In this document: piece by piece, positions 1 to 11,898 of the stretch | How the letters are laid out: each line of letters begins with the position of its first letter | Numbering within the stretch: position 1 is the first letter of the stretch | NCBI RefSeq assembly: GCF_001949145.1 | Contig: NW_019091549.1 | Location: 1-64,000 of the forward strand | Direction of reading: 5' to 3' | Length of the DNA: 64,000 nt | Source: Acanthaster planci | Lineage: Eukaryota > Echinodermata > Asteroidea > Valvatida > Acanthasteridae | Notes under the pieces: model-generated | Told to the model about the DNA's origin: nothing | The model's input: the letters and a program-made list of their open reading frames with translations, nothing else | The model's database searches: none | Program-made: the position numbers and the translations under genes

Positions 1-1594
1 TTTTAGCCGGTTAGCCGTAGAATACATGACGTCTCCAAGTCAATAGACTTGACTCGAGTCGGGATCCTCCATGACGTGTGCGTTTATGCTTTGGGTATGG
101 AGGCCATCGCCACGCGGGGTCGGTCACTCAGTAGCTTGGACCATCCAACTGTATTTTTTTACTTTAATAGCTGACTTTGAAGCTGTAAGCGCAGTGCCAC
201 AAAAACTGAAATACGATGCAAGAGAGCCCAAAATTACAGTAATCCAATATAATTTAAACCTTTAGGCCCACAATCGGGGATTGGTTTGGGAACGAAGCCT
301 GAGGCGGAGACGAAGTTGAGTATTGGAAAACGGCCTTAGACTCAACTGGACCCTTCACAATTAGAAGATGTCTAAAGACGACGTAGGAGATCGATGGGAA
401 CCAGACTATCTGAAGCTTGCCGCGCGCCTACGTTCTAAAATTTTTAATGCTGGACAGGCTATCAAAATGAGGGCGCATTATATACAAAAAATTATGAGTA
501 GCCGAGTGCTCTACCGTACCGTATAGTGAAGTGTCTGACTGGGGAAAAGTAACCTAGCTTAGTCCGACTTCATTTAAGATCTAAACGGGGAACATTATGC
601 ATTTCATGGTCGAATTAGACTATAGAGTTTGGTGAGTGTGATGCTTGTTTTTACGTATTATTTATTTTACAGGCTTCTCTTTGCATATAATTAATTTTAT
701 CCATTAATTTGATAATAACTAGGCCTAGCTATCTACGTTTTAATATTATGTAAATATCGTACCCTCGTTCCACTACGTAGGTGACATATTTATAAGGTAA
801 TCATTTTTGCATGTCCTTTAAATCATATTAGGTGCGTAAATTGGATTTACAAATTGTTAAGGGGATTACAAGAGGGGTTACGTATGCATTCTTTACATTT
901 TGTAGCTCTGCTCCTTTGAAATGTTGCTCGTAAAGTTTATTTCTTTTCAGTCTACATGTTGATTCAACGGGCAATCAGTATTGGAGCAAAAGTACTGTAC
1001 TCTTGATGTGTAATTCGAGATTAGTAAAATAGAAAGTCTAGTTAACTCGTGGGGCACATTTACAACGCGTTTTTCTATTTGTAATATCTCAAAGAATACA
1101 TTGGTTGAGAAGGGTTTCATATGAGAAATCGTGCGTCAAATGGAAGACAGCACTTTGCAATTGTGTACAACGGTAACACATTTCAATCATGGCAATAATT
1201 TCTCCTAATGTCGTAAAATGATCCAAACCATCTTGTATTTCTGGTGAGATTTTAATATAGCTTTCATAAAATGTCTGCCAAAAGATATTGAGGTTACCCT
1301 GAGCTGCGGTATGTCAGCAAGGGCTTCCCTTGTTCAAACCCACCTAAAACGCAGAGTTAACGTTCAGGTGTGCAACATAGGGCTTTATTCAGACCATCTA
1401 ATGCCCTTTCAAACCAAATTGCAAAAGTGAAATGCGCATCGTGTTATTTTATAGGGTTGAGTGGTCAAAGCAGCATGTGGCACAAAGTGAATTCACGGGC
1501 AGGGTAAAAAAGTTTCCTGCCAAACAATGGTACAATATTGAATTCAGAATTCTGTTTAAATTATGAAGATTTTTTTCTAGATGAGGGTACAGGA
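1..1594. other. Gene-free spacer
   Basis: AT-rich, particularly 640-1450. TAGGCCTA at 720. No coding frame with recognisable content. Confidence 0.6.
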
Positions 1595-1745
1595 GATTCA
1601 CAATAAAGCCCCTCCAAAGGTTTGCTAGGCGTTGGCCAATCACAATGCGCGAAATCCGTCGACCGAAATCCAAACGCTCTTTGGATTTCGAGCATTTTGT
1701 TTGGCCCGTGCGTTGCAAACTCTTGGAGGCGCACTATTGTGAAAC
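1595..1745. mobile_element. Foldback MITE, family A copy 1
   Basis: The segment folds on itself. Outer arms match (TTCACAATA...CCTCCAA...TTTGC on both sides after reverse complement) and inner arms match through GGCCAAxCAxAATGCxCGAAATCC, with only a short loop around 1666-1675. Signature words ACAATGCGCG, GTCGACC and TTGCAAACTCTTGG also occur at 41225-41430, so this is a dispersed family. No coding capacity is present. Confidence 0.65.
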
Positions 1746-2470
1746 TCCCGTACTGCTGTGACGTCATTGTGATAAATATTCTCCTAACAACGGAGGGATA
1801 ATGCTAATATGGTGTTAACCTGTGGTTTGTTGGGATAAGCAATACCAACGGATGTCTGTGCTGTTTGATTTTTTTTTTTTTTTGAGAAATAGAAACGCAA
1901 CAAAAAAATCTTCAGCACAATGATCCTATACAATAAGACAAAACATATTAATGTTTTATTTGGAATGCGTTTTAGTGCAAATCCAACAGGTGAAGGATTG
2001 AAGACTGTTAGGGTTGACAACAAAATAATTTTCCTAACTCACCGCAGTTTTTTTATGTAAGTTTAGACTGACGTCCCTCGATGGACAAGAACCACGTGGC
2101 CAAAATTGCAACAACGACAGCCCCACTTAACACTCCCATCATGCTCTTAAGGGTAAGTTGGAATGATATATTTTTGGGCTTTTGCACGCAATAAATTGCG
2201 TTAACTCGGTGTGTTTAACAAAACATCATGCACCGAGGCTTCCGATGCATTTGCTAAGTGCGTTATTTATTGGTGGAATTTCAGCAAAGGGCTTCTTCCT
2301 CGTTTTCAGGTTAAGCAATCGACAGCATGTACTAATTGGATAAAGGGATGAACGTTCACAGTTACTTGGTCATTATGTCAGGGGAATTTCCCCTGGATTT
2401 CGAGAACACATATTTTTGTTTGTTTTGTTCAGTTCTGTTCTGCGTGTGTGGGTGTGTGTTTGTGAGTTTG
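1746..2470. other. Gene-free spacer
   Basis: Contains a T homopolymer of about 15 at 1869-1883 and a GT-rich run near 2440-2465. Nothing else seen. Confidence 0.6.
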
Positions 2471-2610
2471 TTTCTGCATTCATTTGGGGACCCTGAACAA
2501 TACAGGACAATAAGGTCCCCGGTTGACAACTGTGTACAAAACATATGGGTGGTCTTCTAAAAAAGTACAAATAAAAGAGGAACAATAGGGGGTCCCCAGT
2601 TGCAGGCAAA
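2471..2610 (-). mobile_element. Short TIR element, family B copy 1
   Basis: Terminal inverted repeats resemble TTTGCCTGCAACTGGGGACC and TTCTGCATTCATTTGGGGACC. The interior matches the copy at 18421-18583 in opposite orientation (GGACCCCCTATTGTTCCTC, TTTTTTAGAAGACCA, ACACAGTTGTCAA). A GT-rich microsatellite abuts its left side (about 2440-2465). Confidence 0.65.
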
Positions 2611-3741
2611 TTCTCCCCTTAACATTATTTCATAAAACTAACCACTAACACAAAATAAAACACCAATGAACACACGTTTGGGTTCGGTCAGTGTATTTGG
2701 GCACCGGTGAACTACAAGTACTAATTACTTTTTAACAGCTCAATTATAACTACACTAATATGTAAACCCAACTCTGTCCGAAGGCAACCAGTATACTGCC
2801 AGCTACGAAAAACTCACCCACACTTTTTTTTTAGTGAGGATGAGAAACGTAGATCTGAACTGACGCAGTATTGCTCCGTGTCAGACACACTATGCCTTTT
2901 TAATATCACTATATCTTAATATAAGCAACAGCATGAAAGTTCACCAAAGTTTGTATTTACAATCATATCACATCAACTATAAAGTGAGCATACAGAACGA
3001 ACTACCGGAATATGCGACCACCGGTGGTATACGCACTTAATACAATGCCAGGGCTTTGGAAACTGATAACAGGCTAGAAGCAGAGTCTTGAACGTAACCG
3101 TCCTTGGCAGTTTCTTATTTCCATCTGCCGTGACGCTCAAATAAGCGATCAGGCACTCTCGCATTAGTTGCAATTGTAGCGCCTCCCGCCCTGAGGCTAT
3201 GAACTCCGAAACGAGAAACATCATCTACAAAAGGTTTAATTAAGGACATCGTTCAGGGCTGGATTATCCAATGGGCACAGTAGGTACATTGTCGAAAAAA
3301 GGAGCCTTCGAAATATCAAAGGGCCTACAAACTGCTGTAGACATGCCATAAGACACAAACACCAACATCAACGCACAAAACTTCGGCTGTCCTCCCCCTC
3401 TAGGTCTTACCTGCCGGGCAAGCGACGCACGTTTCCTGATAAGGATCCATCCAGTAAGCGCCATAGTGTCCCTGCGGACATGGTGTACATTGCCAGACTT
3501 GTTTTTGAGCCCGGCGGCACTGGAAGCCCGACCTGGACAGTACTTTGGCTATCTCATTCGGTACATCGATCGGCTGGGCGAAACCATCACCAACTAGCTC
3601 TCTGATAGGTATTTAATTAAAGAAGAACACAGGGAGAACATTGGTGTTATCTCAGTATCCTTCCAATACTGGCCGAAATTTGGAAGGAACAATACCCATT
3701 CAACCGAACTGTCCTTCTCGAAAAGTCCTCTGCACTAGATG
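2611..3741. other. Gene-free spacer
   Basis: Ordinary sequence. I see no gene, RNA or repeat structure. Confidence 0.55.
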
Positions 3742-4061
3742 CATGGACTCCCGATCCGACTACTCACCGCTACTTATAAGTAGGTTGCACACCAAATACC
3801 CCATGCTATGAGTGGGTCGGTATCATAGGATCGTAGCATGGACTACATTCGCCACATTCGCTAGACCAGTTTTAGCTTGTGCACCGCAGCAAGTGGCTCT
3901 TTGTTGCGTTGCAAGTGGGGGCGCTTTTCATGCCTTGCCTGCAAGCGTGTCGAACGTAGTCCTGCCACGATCCGATGATACCAACATGCTTATAGCATGG
4001 CGTATTTGGTGTGCAAGCCCTACTTATAAATAGCGGTGGGTAGTAGGATCGGGTGGCATGG
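3742..4061. mobile_element. Foldback element with ~120-bp inverted arms
   Basis: Left arm 3742-3862 and right arm 3943-4061 match as reverse complements over nearly their whole length, including GCACACCAAATAC, ATGCTAT, GGTATCAT and GGATCGT. The spacer is about 80 bases. Arms begin CATGG on both sides. No flanking duplication was clear. The 73-codon open frame inside is a by-product of the repeat. Confidence 0.75.
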
Positions 4062-7000
4062 AGTGGGGAAAAACAAATATGCAATCTTATTCGCCGAAAA
4101 TCTGCCTCTTACCGTGACCCTTCAGTACTGAGTATTCATTTTCATTTACAGCAATTCAAATCTGCAAAATGTGCGTTCTATCTGATTAGAATGTAACCGG
4201 GTTATACAAATCACGACACCACATTGATTATGACTGTAATGTTACTCATAAGTTTTATAGTGTGTTTGTTATCAAACTGTACAGAGTTGAGGTCTTTGTG
4301 ATTTTTCTGTATCTCTTCGATCAGCCATTACAAGAAGGCCATGTGTGAACTTCACTTAGCTGTATGATGTGATTGTGGCAAAAACGCAGCACAAAAGGGC
4401 GTCGAGATATATATATCGGTTTCTTACAATAGTCGGTATGCGTCCAAAGACAGCACGAATGTTTTGTTTAAATCATGAATATTCAAACATTTATCCATTG
4501 GAGTAAACACTTCTAAGAATGTAACTTACGTTAGCATACCAACGAATTTCTATATATTCTTGACCAGTAATATTCGCGCAAAATCGCCTGCACATTTTGC
4601 GAAATAGCTCGAGTACAAAATAAATGAGTTCAGGATTGCAGAGGTGCATTCGATTTCGCGCAAAAATAAATGTCAACATTCTAAACCGGTGCAATGAGAA
4701 ATCGAACGCTGAATTTATACGACTGAATGCACCCCTCATTGAAATAGAACTGTTATTTGTTGAATAAAAGCAGGAATTTGAATGTTCGCTCCATTTCGCT
4801 CCCAAACGAATGCTGCTTTAACTAATTGAAAAACCAATAATATTAATAATAAGAAGAAGCCTAGCCTCCGTATGTAAAGCTGCATGGGAGGCTCCAGAAA
4901 GGAACTTTTACCGGAAAACTTGGGAATTTCGTGGGACTCAAAGTTTTTATATCTGACACCGTCTTTTTAAAGAATTCAGTGTACCAGATTTTATTCAAAT
5001 TTAACTCGCAAAAGGCTTATTCGGTGATCCACGATGTCGCCCTCTGTTGACCGATGTGCTACAGAAATGTAGCATAATGATGAATCGTAGCGCGTTCACG
5101 ATTTGTTTTATGGAATATTTACGAATAAAACGTTGACTCTGATGCAATTACTGAGAGAAGTTCAAATTACAACAGAGGAGAGTTCACGTCTTTGCGTATT
5201 TTTCTCGCTGTTGAGTTGCATCTTTGAAATTTCAAAATGGACCTGGAAACTTTTGCTGTTCTCGTGTGAATAGTATAGGATGCCAAACTTAATCATTTTC
5301 GCGAGTGAACTGGCTTTCTCACCAGAGCATTCGACTTGCAGATTCAAAGCAAGCAGGTTTACGGTGCATGACCATCCGAACCAGAATGCACAAGCCGTCG
5401 GTGACTGAATTGAATATATCGTCACAGTGCATTGTAGGTGCTTCTAAAAAAAAGAAAGAAAAGATAAAATTGCTTGTTAGATGCACAATAGAGCCCGAAT
5501 CTAGAGCCCGCTTTCGCACAAAGGTTCATTTATCAGTTTTGTTTCGTCCGAAAACCTTTTGAGAAACCCGATATTAGCTGTGCGGGAGGTTCCCAAGATT
5601 ATTTGTTCTTATGCCTCCGCCCTAAAGAGGTAGTCCTTGGATTTTTTGCACCCAGCAGTGCAAAATGTTCCTTACTAAATGGGAACTGGTAATAAACGAG
5701 GCGCCTGGTGGGCAATCATAATGGCCCGTTATTCCTGGGCGAACAATGCCCAGCGTCCCAAAGCTAATTACCGCGCACCGGCCTACCTGAATTACACAAT
5801 CGCGTTGCTTTTCAGCACCGTGTTTGCACAGACAAATTAATCCCCCCGATGTCGTTAGCGCTGTGACTGGGGACATCGACATTGTAGGGCAGGGGAGTGG
5901 GGGCAAATCCCGAGCAGTGTCGGTCTATTGGTGCCATGTTTTCTTCTCTTCCCCTCTCCTCTTTACAGATCTTGTCACCTCTCTGTTGCTTGCTGTCGCA
6001 TAGAAAAAAAGGTGTTAAGGGGCTGACCTGCTCTGCTAGGAGGCGGCGCGAACGGTAGCCTCGGTGGCTGTAAGGCCTTCCATTGTCCGGTATTGACTAT
6101 AGGGTACTCAGGCCCGGTGCAAAGTGCGTAGATTTCCTACAGTGCATTCCCATGGGCCATTTCGGATTGGCCGTGCAAAAAGCCACTTGACTGAGTTGGG
6201 GCTCCCGGGTAAACATTAATCAATCGGTCGCGGGGAATATCTGGAGATTCGCTTGAAGAACCCACCCTCTCCATCACGGGGTACTCAGTGCTTTCGCCAA
6301 GGCGATTAATGGCAATCATTAGCGATCACGAAATGAGAAAGTGAAGCGGCGAATTCGGGTGGCTGTCACTTGAATGCTGATGCTGAATTGACGTCGTCCA
6401 GTAACCTCTTAAACCTTCCTTTGCTCTTTTGAGAGACGGCTAAAAGTGCGTGCGTTGGAACCCAAATCCATTATGCACATATACTACTGGAGTTTCCATG
6501 TGGATTACTGATGCAAGATGACAACATGAAGATTGTGTTCTGTCAACCGTATGACATCATGTTTCGAGGTAAGAGACATGCGTCCAGCTTTCTCAGTTTC
6601 CAAAGAAATGAGCAGCATACGGGTACCACACTGCACAAGCTGTATAGTCAAAACTAAGAATATAATCTCCAGCATCATGCTAAGATGGTGGATTAAGACA
6701 GCCTATAAAACGAAATGAAGAAGGGGAAAGCGGCAAGGAATTGAATTGCTCAAGCTTTGCTTCATTTCGCTGAGGCTTTGGTTTTGACAGATTGCTCCAC
6801 AAAGCGTGGACAGTCATAGACCGTGGCTGTTATTCTTTGATTACTGGGAGACGCAAAGAGTACACTTTCTGGCATCCCATGCGCATTTTGACGTATTTCT
6901 GTAAGGACACAGCCAGACTGAAGTACATGTACTTATAGAACCGAGCTTCGGTACCGTATCCGGGGGGGCAGTTAATTAGCAACCCCCCCAGTAGCCTCCT

Positions 7001-7814
7001 TGATTAAGAATTGAAAGCACCAACACATTATGAACGGGATATACTAGCACCTGTTTTGGGGGATACTTTTACAACTTTTTGCACAACCGTTTCGGAAGAA
7101 AAATCCCCACCGCCCACAGGCTTGAATACGCTACAGCCAAGTTTCCACCAAGATCACTGTTAAATAATTTGAATTACAAGTAATCAAGATCTTTGAATTA
7201 AGTCAAACATTTTAATCATCTACGTTACGCAGAAGTCACATTTTTTCCACAGGAGTATAGTTATCTTCCTACTAAAATACCGTAATACAATGAAAACCGG
7301 TCACTAATTGCAAAACCTGATTAAAATTGAGGAAGTCACAAGGGAACGGCTTCATTAATTTCCAAGATTGCATGCAATATCGCATGCGATATCTTATATT
7401 TATAAGACTTCAAGAGGAAAAGCAAATGAACAGTGACGTCTGTCCCGTGCGTCACTACTTGCGCAAAAGGGATTGCAAGCTCTTTAGAATGCCAAACTTC
7501 GTGTATTATGGCTCCCAAAACTGTACTTCATATTATTTTATATTTTATGTTCCAACACTTAAGAAGAGTGCTGTGTAGGGGACAGGCATCTTTCCGGGCA
7601 AGCTGCCGCCTCAAGCAGATGTATTGCTGATGATAGAAATCATCTGCAATTTTGCCAGTAGATCCGATTTTGACCTCGATCAGAGATGCGGTATTATTTG
7701 GAAGAATAATCTGCTCATTTCACTGTCCTTTTAAACAGGCAATGGTTTGTGTGTATTAAAAGAAGGCGTGTCTCAAAATGCAAGGGGAGTCAGATCAGAC
7801 AAATTAAGGTATAG
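4062..7814. other. Gene-free spacer
   Basis: Holds the island at 5690-5900, a minus-strand CTCF-like word at 5034 and a G7/C7 inverted pair near 6961-6995. No gene seen. Confidence 0.55.
5690..5900. promoter_or_regulatory. Candidate regulatory island (homeodomain/Sox/Fox words)
   Basis: Contains GAACAATG (5741-5748), CTAATTA (5764-5770), AAATTAATCC (5834-5843) and TGTTTGC (5821-5827) in a GC-neutral stretch without repeats. Chosen by motif density only. Confidence 0.2.
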
Positions 7815-8337
7815 CCCCCCCCCGGTCCTCAAATGGGTTGGGTTCTATCGCGTGGGTTTCCTCAGGCGCAAGTCTCTTCTGAGCCATCAGGCTCATCAAC
7901 CGGTGTTCATGTCCAGTTTCCTTGGCACGAAACGACTGAGGACATGTCTATTTCCCCTGGATGGGATGCCCGTCCATCGCAGGCTCCCCAGCTAATGCCG
8001 GTACCCATTTGTACTCTGCGGTGGAGAGAGGCAAGCAGGGGTTAAGTGCATGGCTTCATCAAGACCGTAACTTATAGCCAGCAGCTGGATTCCAACCCTC
8101 GACCTTTTGATTAGGAGTCACCTTAACTACTTGGTCACCCATTTGAAGCAAGATATGGGACGGAGAGAACCCCCCCTCCCCCCGCTTTTGTGTTGGTCAT
8201 TGAATCTCAGAAATTCTTTACAGACTTCTAGGGGGATGTGTTAGGTAAAAATAGTCTAGAGTGTGTATAGGGATTTGACAGGTAAGGGGGGTACCCCTCC
8301 GTCCCATATCTTGCCTGGTATATGGTCACCCGCCCCC
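7815..8337 (-). mobile_element. tRNA-derived SINE, minus strand, split by a MITE
   Basis: Read on the minus strand, 8337-8323 then 8131-8087 form a tRNA-like head: box A TGACCAAGTAGTTAAGG (complement of 8121-8137), an anticodon-like loop CTCCTAA, and box B GGGTTGGAATCC (complement of 8087-8098). After the head comes a body with GAGAGAGGCA-type and CCATCGCAGG-type words that I recognise from widespread animal SINE tails, ending near a C run at 7817-7825. A 182-base inverted-repeat element (8141-8322) interrupts the head. The family name is unknown to me, and the 3' limit is uncertain. Confidence 0.6.
8141..8322. mobile_element. MITE nested in the SINE head, 9-bp target duplication
   Basis: Inverted ends share GCAAGATATGGGACGGAG (about 8148-8165 and its complement at 8298-8315), continuing into C/G runs. 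It is bracketed by direct repeats TGGTCACCC at 8132-8140 and 8323-8331. Removing the element rejoins the tRNA-like head, supporting insertion after the SINE. A 9-base duplication would suit a Mutator-like origin, but the outermost bases of the two ends do not pair well. Confidence 0.6.
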
Positions 8338-10959
8338 TTACATCGTACCTAACACCCGAGTATCTAGCTCTTACGAAGATTGCCGTCGCACGATCTTATC
8401 ACTGTGGGAGACTGGTGCCAAAATATTGGCTGGGCTTCTCAGCGCGATATTCTATTATGAGCTCCGCGCAAAGTACCCCCTCACCACTGGCAAAGAGAGA
8501 AGGTGGGACCCACTTTCTAACGCAATGTGGCGACAACACCCACGCACAAACCCCAATGGGGTTTACGCAAAACCATGTAAAATCCACGGGCGTACAAAAT
8601 AAAGACTTTTAAAAAATCAAATCAGCCGCGCGTGTTGCGCGCCGTTCACACTCAAATCAGTGGGAAATACTCGGCGACGGCCCAGAGGGGAGTCTTGCTT
8701 GGAAAGGTTATGTCCGGATAACTTGGCTGCGGCTGAACACAACACGTGCACCTATGAGAGCCGCTAGCTATAGCGGCTACAGCCATGTAGACTTCCGTTT
8801 TATTGCCGGGTCGTATAAGGGAGATAAGCCGAGCGAGTCGAACACGGCCAATCACTCTTTTTCACGCAAGGAAAATTATCTGTTCTGTCAAATAAATTTT
8901 GTCTCCTTAGCGATGATGGGCTTAAATCTCGAAGTGAATAGCGCCATCTATCTTTACCGACCGCGACACGGACATATCGATTTTGTTATGTACAGGTTTT
9001 AATGACGCATATATGATTTTGCTTGAATTTCATGTAAAATTCTATTCAGTTCATTATCATTTGGGACACTTCGGAAGGTCGTCAAGCAAATTCATTTCTT
9101 TCGTTATTTTCTTGAAGGGAACCAAGCTTCATGGATGGTTTCAGCCATGATTTTGCGAAGCATTACTTCACGCTTGTTTACGACGAATGCAAATAGGCTA
9201 CTTTACAGTAGGCTTTAGAGTATGGATCAAAGAGGTGGAAATATAAATAAATAATTGATCATCACTTGATTGAATCGTGATTATATTATTGAACTGTGGA
9301 GCTGTTGGAAATATTTGCAATTTGGTCCCAGTCTCGTGGGATTAGTCGGGTATCGTAAAACAAATACTCTAAATATCGACTGTATTGGCAAAAAAAGCTC
9401 GGTAAGTTTTACACTGAAAACGCTGTGCATCTGCCGATCTGCCCTCTCATGTATAATCAGGGCTCAAACCTACGTTAGTATGTTTTTAGTCAAACAATTA
9501 TTATTTGTTCCTGGTGCCGGCGTCTGGGCCCTGGGACCGGACCCAGCTTCCTGCTCGGTCGCGCAGTTCGTGTTGTAGCTCAGGCGGGGTAAGAGAATGC
9601 CGAGTCAATCGATCAGCGGGACCTGAATGAACAGGATGGAGGCGAAAGGTATCGCCGCACCTGCAGCGGAAGACAGGCGATAAAAGGCTACCTTCGTGAT
9701 TGGGGCTCACGGGGCCTGGCCGCGCGTTGGAAAACACCTGGTCGGCCCGAGCTCTTAATCACGGCTGTCTAGCTGGAATGAGCCGGCCACGATATTCAGC
9801 AGTCATGCGCGAGACGCCAACGTGATTGGAAACGGGGGGGGGGAGAGGCGAGACTTTGCGATGGTGAAAGAGCCAGGAACTGCGTAAGTAGGGTCGCGCC
9901 TCGGTATCTAAACGACCTGGCGCTGAGTCGAGATGTTGAAACCACTACCAGGACTTCGACGACTTTGCTGAGAGATATTGAAAGAGATATGCCACCGCTG
10001 TAGCTAAAACAACTTCCCACAATACCCCGGGCGACACCCCCATAGAACTGTGCACAAAGTTTAATGCCCTTGAACTGTACGTCAAAACCTCATAACTCAA
10101 CCAAACTCCGTAAATCATCTCATTGAACACGATACCGGCACTAACCAACTATCCCCTAAGAGTGAAACAGCTGGTCTCCCTGCTGGACCACAAACATTTT
10201 CATCGAATTTCCGGGGTTTTTTTTCATGAAAGACGGGATCAGCTGAGTAGAGGGTTCCGATATTCTCACGGAAACCATCCGACAGACGAAGTGCAGCCTG
10301 AAATCAGAAGTTCATTACCGAAGACTTCAGGACCGCGAAGAAAGATGACGTTCAGTGTGTCAATACTCCCGAAGCACGTTTTTATTTTTGTTTAATTTTA
10401 CTGCATCTTCCCTCATCCCAACCGTGTGTCAGAACAAATTTCATTTTAATGAATGATTTGTTCCTGGACTGTCCCGCGGTCGGGCCTCGCGAGTGATGAA
10501 TGTATGGAAGAGTGATGCTGATATGATCGCCCGAAGGATTTGAGTACTTCAGAGTGACTAATCATGTACACGCTGTGCCATCAATTTCTGCATTGGAAAG
10601 GACTAGCACTTGGGTGTGGTCATTTTTCATTGAAGGAGCACCGTCCGTTGCTTAATCAGTAGTTGAAAACCCAATCCGTCATTTTCCCCACTCCTCTGAT
10701 CAACGCTTGTTTTATACTCTGGCAATTTCACGACTTCAAATATTCATAATTTCATTCTAGGGTAGCCAGCTTTGCCGATGCCATTTACAACGTGTAGAGA
10801 ACATCTTGTCTTTTATTTGATTCCAGTACACACAGCACGGCACACGGTATACTCCAAAAACAGTGTCTGGTTGTTTTAAGACCAACCTGAATTCATGAAC
10901 CAGAAGACAATTCCAATGAAGGTTTGTCTTTCATCGAGCGAAGTAACATGACAAAAATA
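8338..10959. other. Gene-free spacer
   Basis: 9500-9800 is richer in G+C than its surroundings, and a G10 run lies at about 9834-9843. Short open frames there have no recognisable content. Confidence 0.55.
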
Positions 10960-11150
10960 AAGCCAACTCCAGATACAAAAGAACATCAAAGTCAACACCA
11001 GTCCCAAAACACAGACACCAAGACACCATAGCACCAGCATCAACACCACAGCGCCAACATCAACACCAACACTATACTAACACCAAATCAACACCGCGAC
11101 ACCACACTTGCACTAACAAACTTACACCAACGCACATACACCAACCCAAA
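10960..11150 (+). repeat. Degenerate ACACCA-type tandem repeat
   Basis: Imperfect tandem copies of ACACCA / CATCAACACCA fill the region, giving a strand almost free of T and G in places. Period varies between 6 and 12 bases, so it looks like an old microsatellite. No gene. Confidence 0.6.
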
Positions 11151-11463
11151 ATACTGGAGGAGGAAGCTGAATCAGTCATTAAACAATCTCCACAATTTTA
11201 AAGCGTGCCCCGCCATTTCAGTAACTTTGAGTATGTTCCAGTCTGATTCAATCCGAGACTGAGCTCGACCTATTAACATATTGCTATTGTCTATAATCAA
11301 CAATAAAATTGACCAACTTGCATTGTTGGTTTCCGTGTATTCCCCACTCTCCGTTATTGCATTGAATATTGCAAGTGATCATTGCTCTGGGGACGACTTC
11401 AGAAATTCAACTCGTAGTCGGGTTCCCTGTCCAAAGATTCCCTGACGACTCTTGACAAAAATT

Positions 11464-11898
11464 CTTAGGGGTGCAGACCACAAATTCAAGTGAGAATTTT
11501 TGACCAGCTCATTAGCATTAAAAGTGCTCCCCACAGTATCTTTTGAAACGGAGTTTGTTTGGCCCCCAAAATGGTGAGATTGTGTAAATCGTTGCAAGGA
11601 TCAACTCCCTGGGTCTTTGAGCTTTCATATGAGAGCAGAAGGGCTAAAAACTACGGTTGAAAAATGGTCCTAAGTGCCCGAGAAAGTTGAGGNATTTTTG
11701 TCTTGTGGGAATAATTAAAAATGTAATTGGTTAACCCACAGAAAATTGAAAAGAAATAGAAAGATAAGCGACCAGACAAGAATTTCATTTGTGTTTCAGA
11801 AATCTCAGGGATGTTGGTGTGCATGCTATTGGGCCCTGAACGGTGCTGATTTTACACTGTTTTCAATGGGGCTTGAATTAGTGGACTGGACCCTTAGG
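11464..11898 (-). mobile_element. Non-autonomous TIR transposon, family C copy 1
   Basis: About 435 bases with 27-base imperfect terminal inverted repeats: left TTAGGGGTGCAGACCAC, right ending CTTGAATTAGTGGACTGG then ACCCTTAG. The interior matches 63470-63926 in reverse orientation over almost the full length, which proves dispersal. An N at 11693 lies inside and marks the only undetermined base seen. The open frame at 11379-11597 partly overlaps it and is not a transposase. Confidence 0.75.

Noticed and set aside
3812-4033. 73-codon frame
   Set aside because: Lies wholly inside a foldback element; its ends encode complementary arm sequence.
8087-8137. Functional tRNA gene on the minus strand
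   Set aside because: Boxes A and B exist but the head is split by a MITE, box B has a mismatch and SINE body sequence follows, so it is a SINE head.
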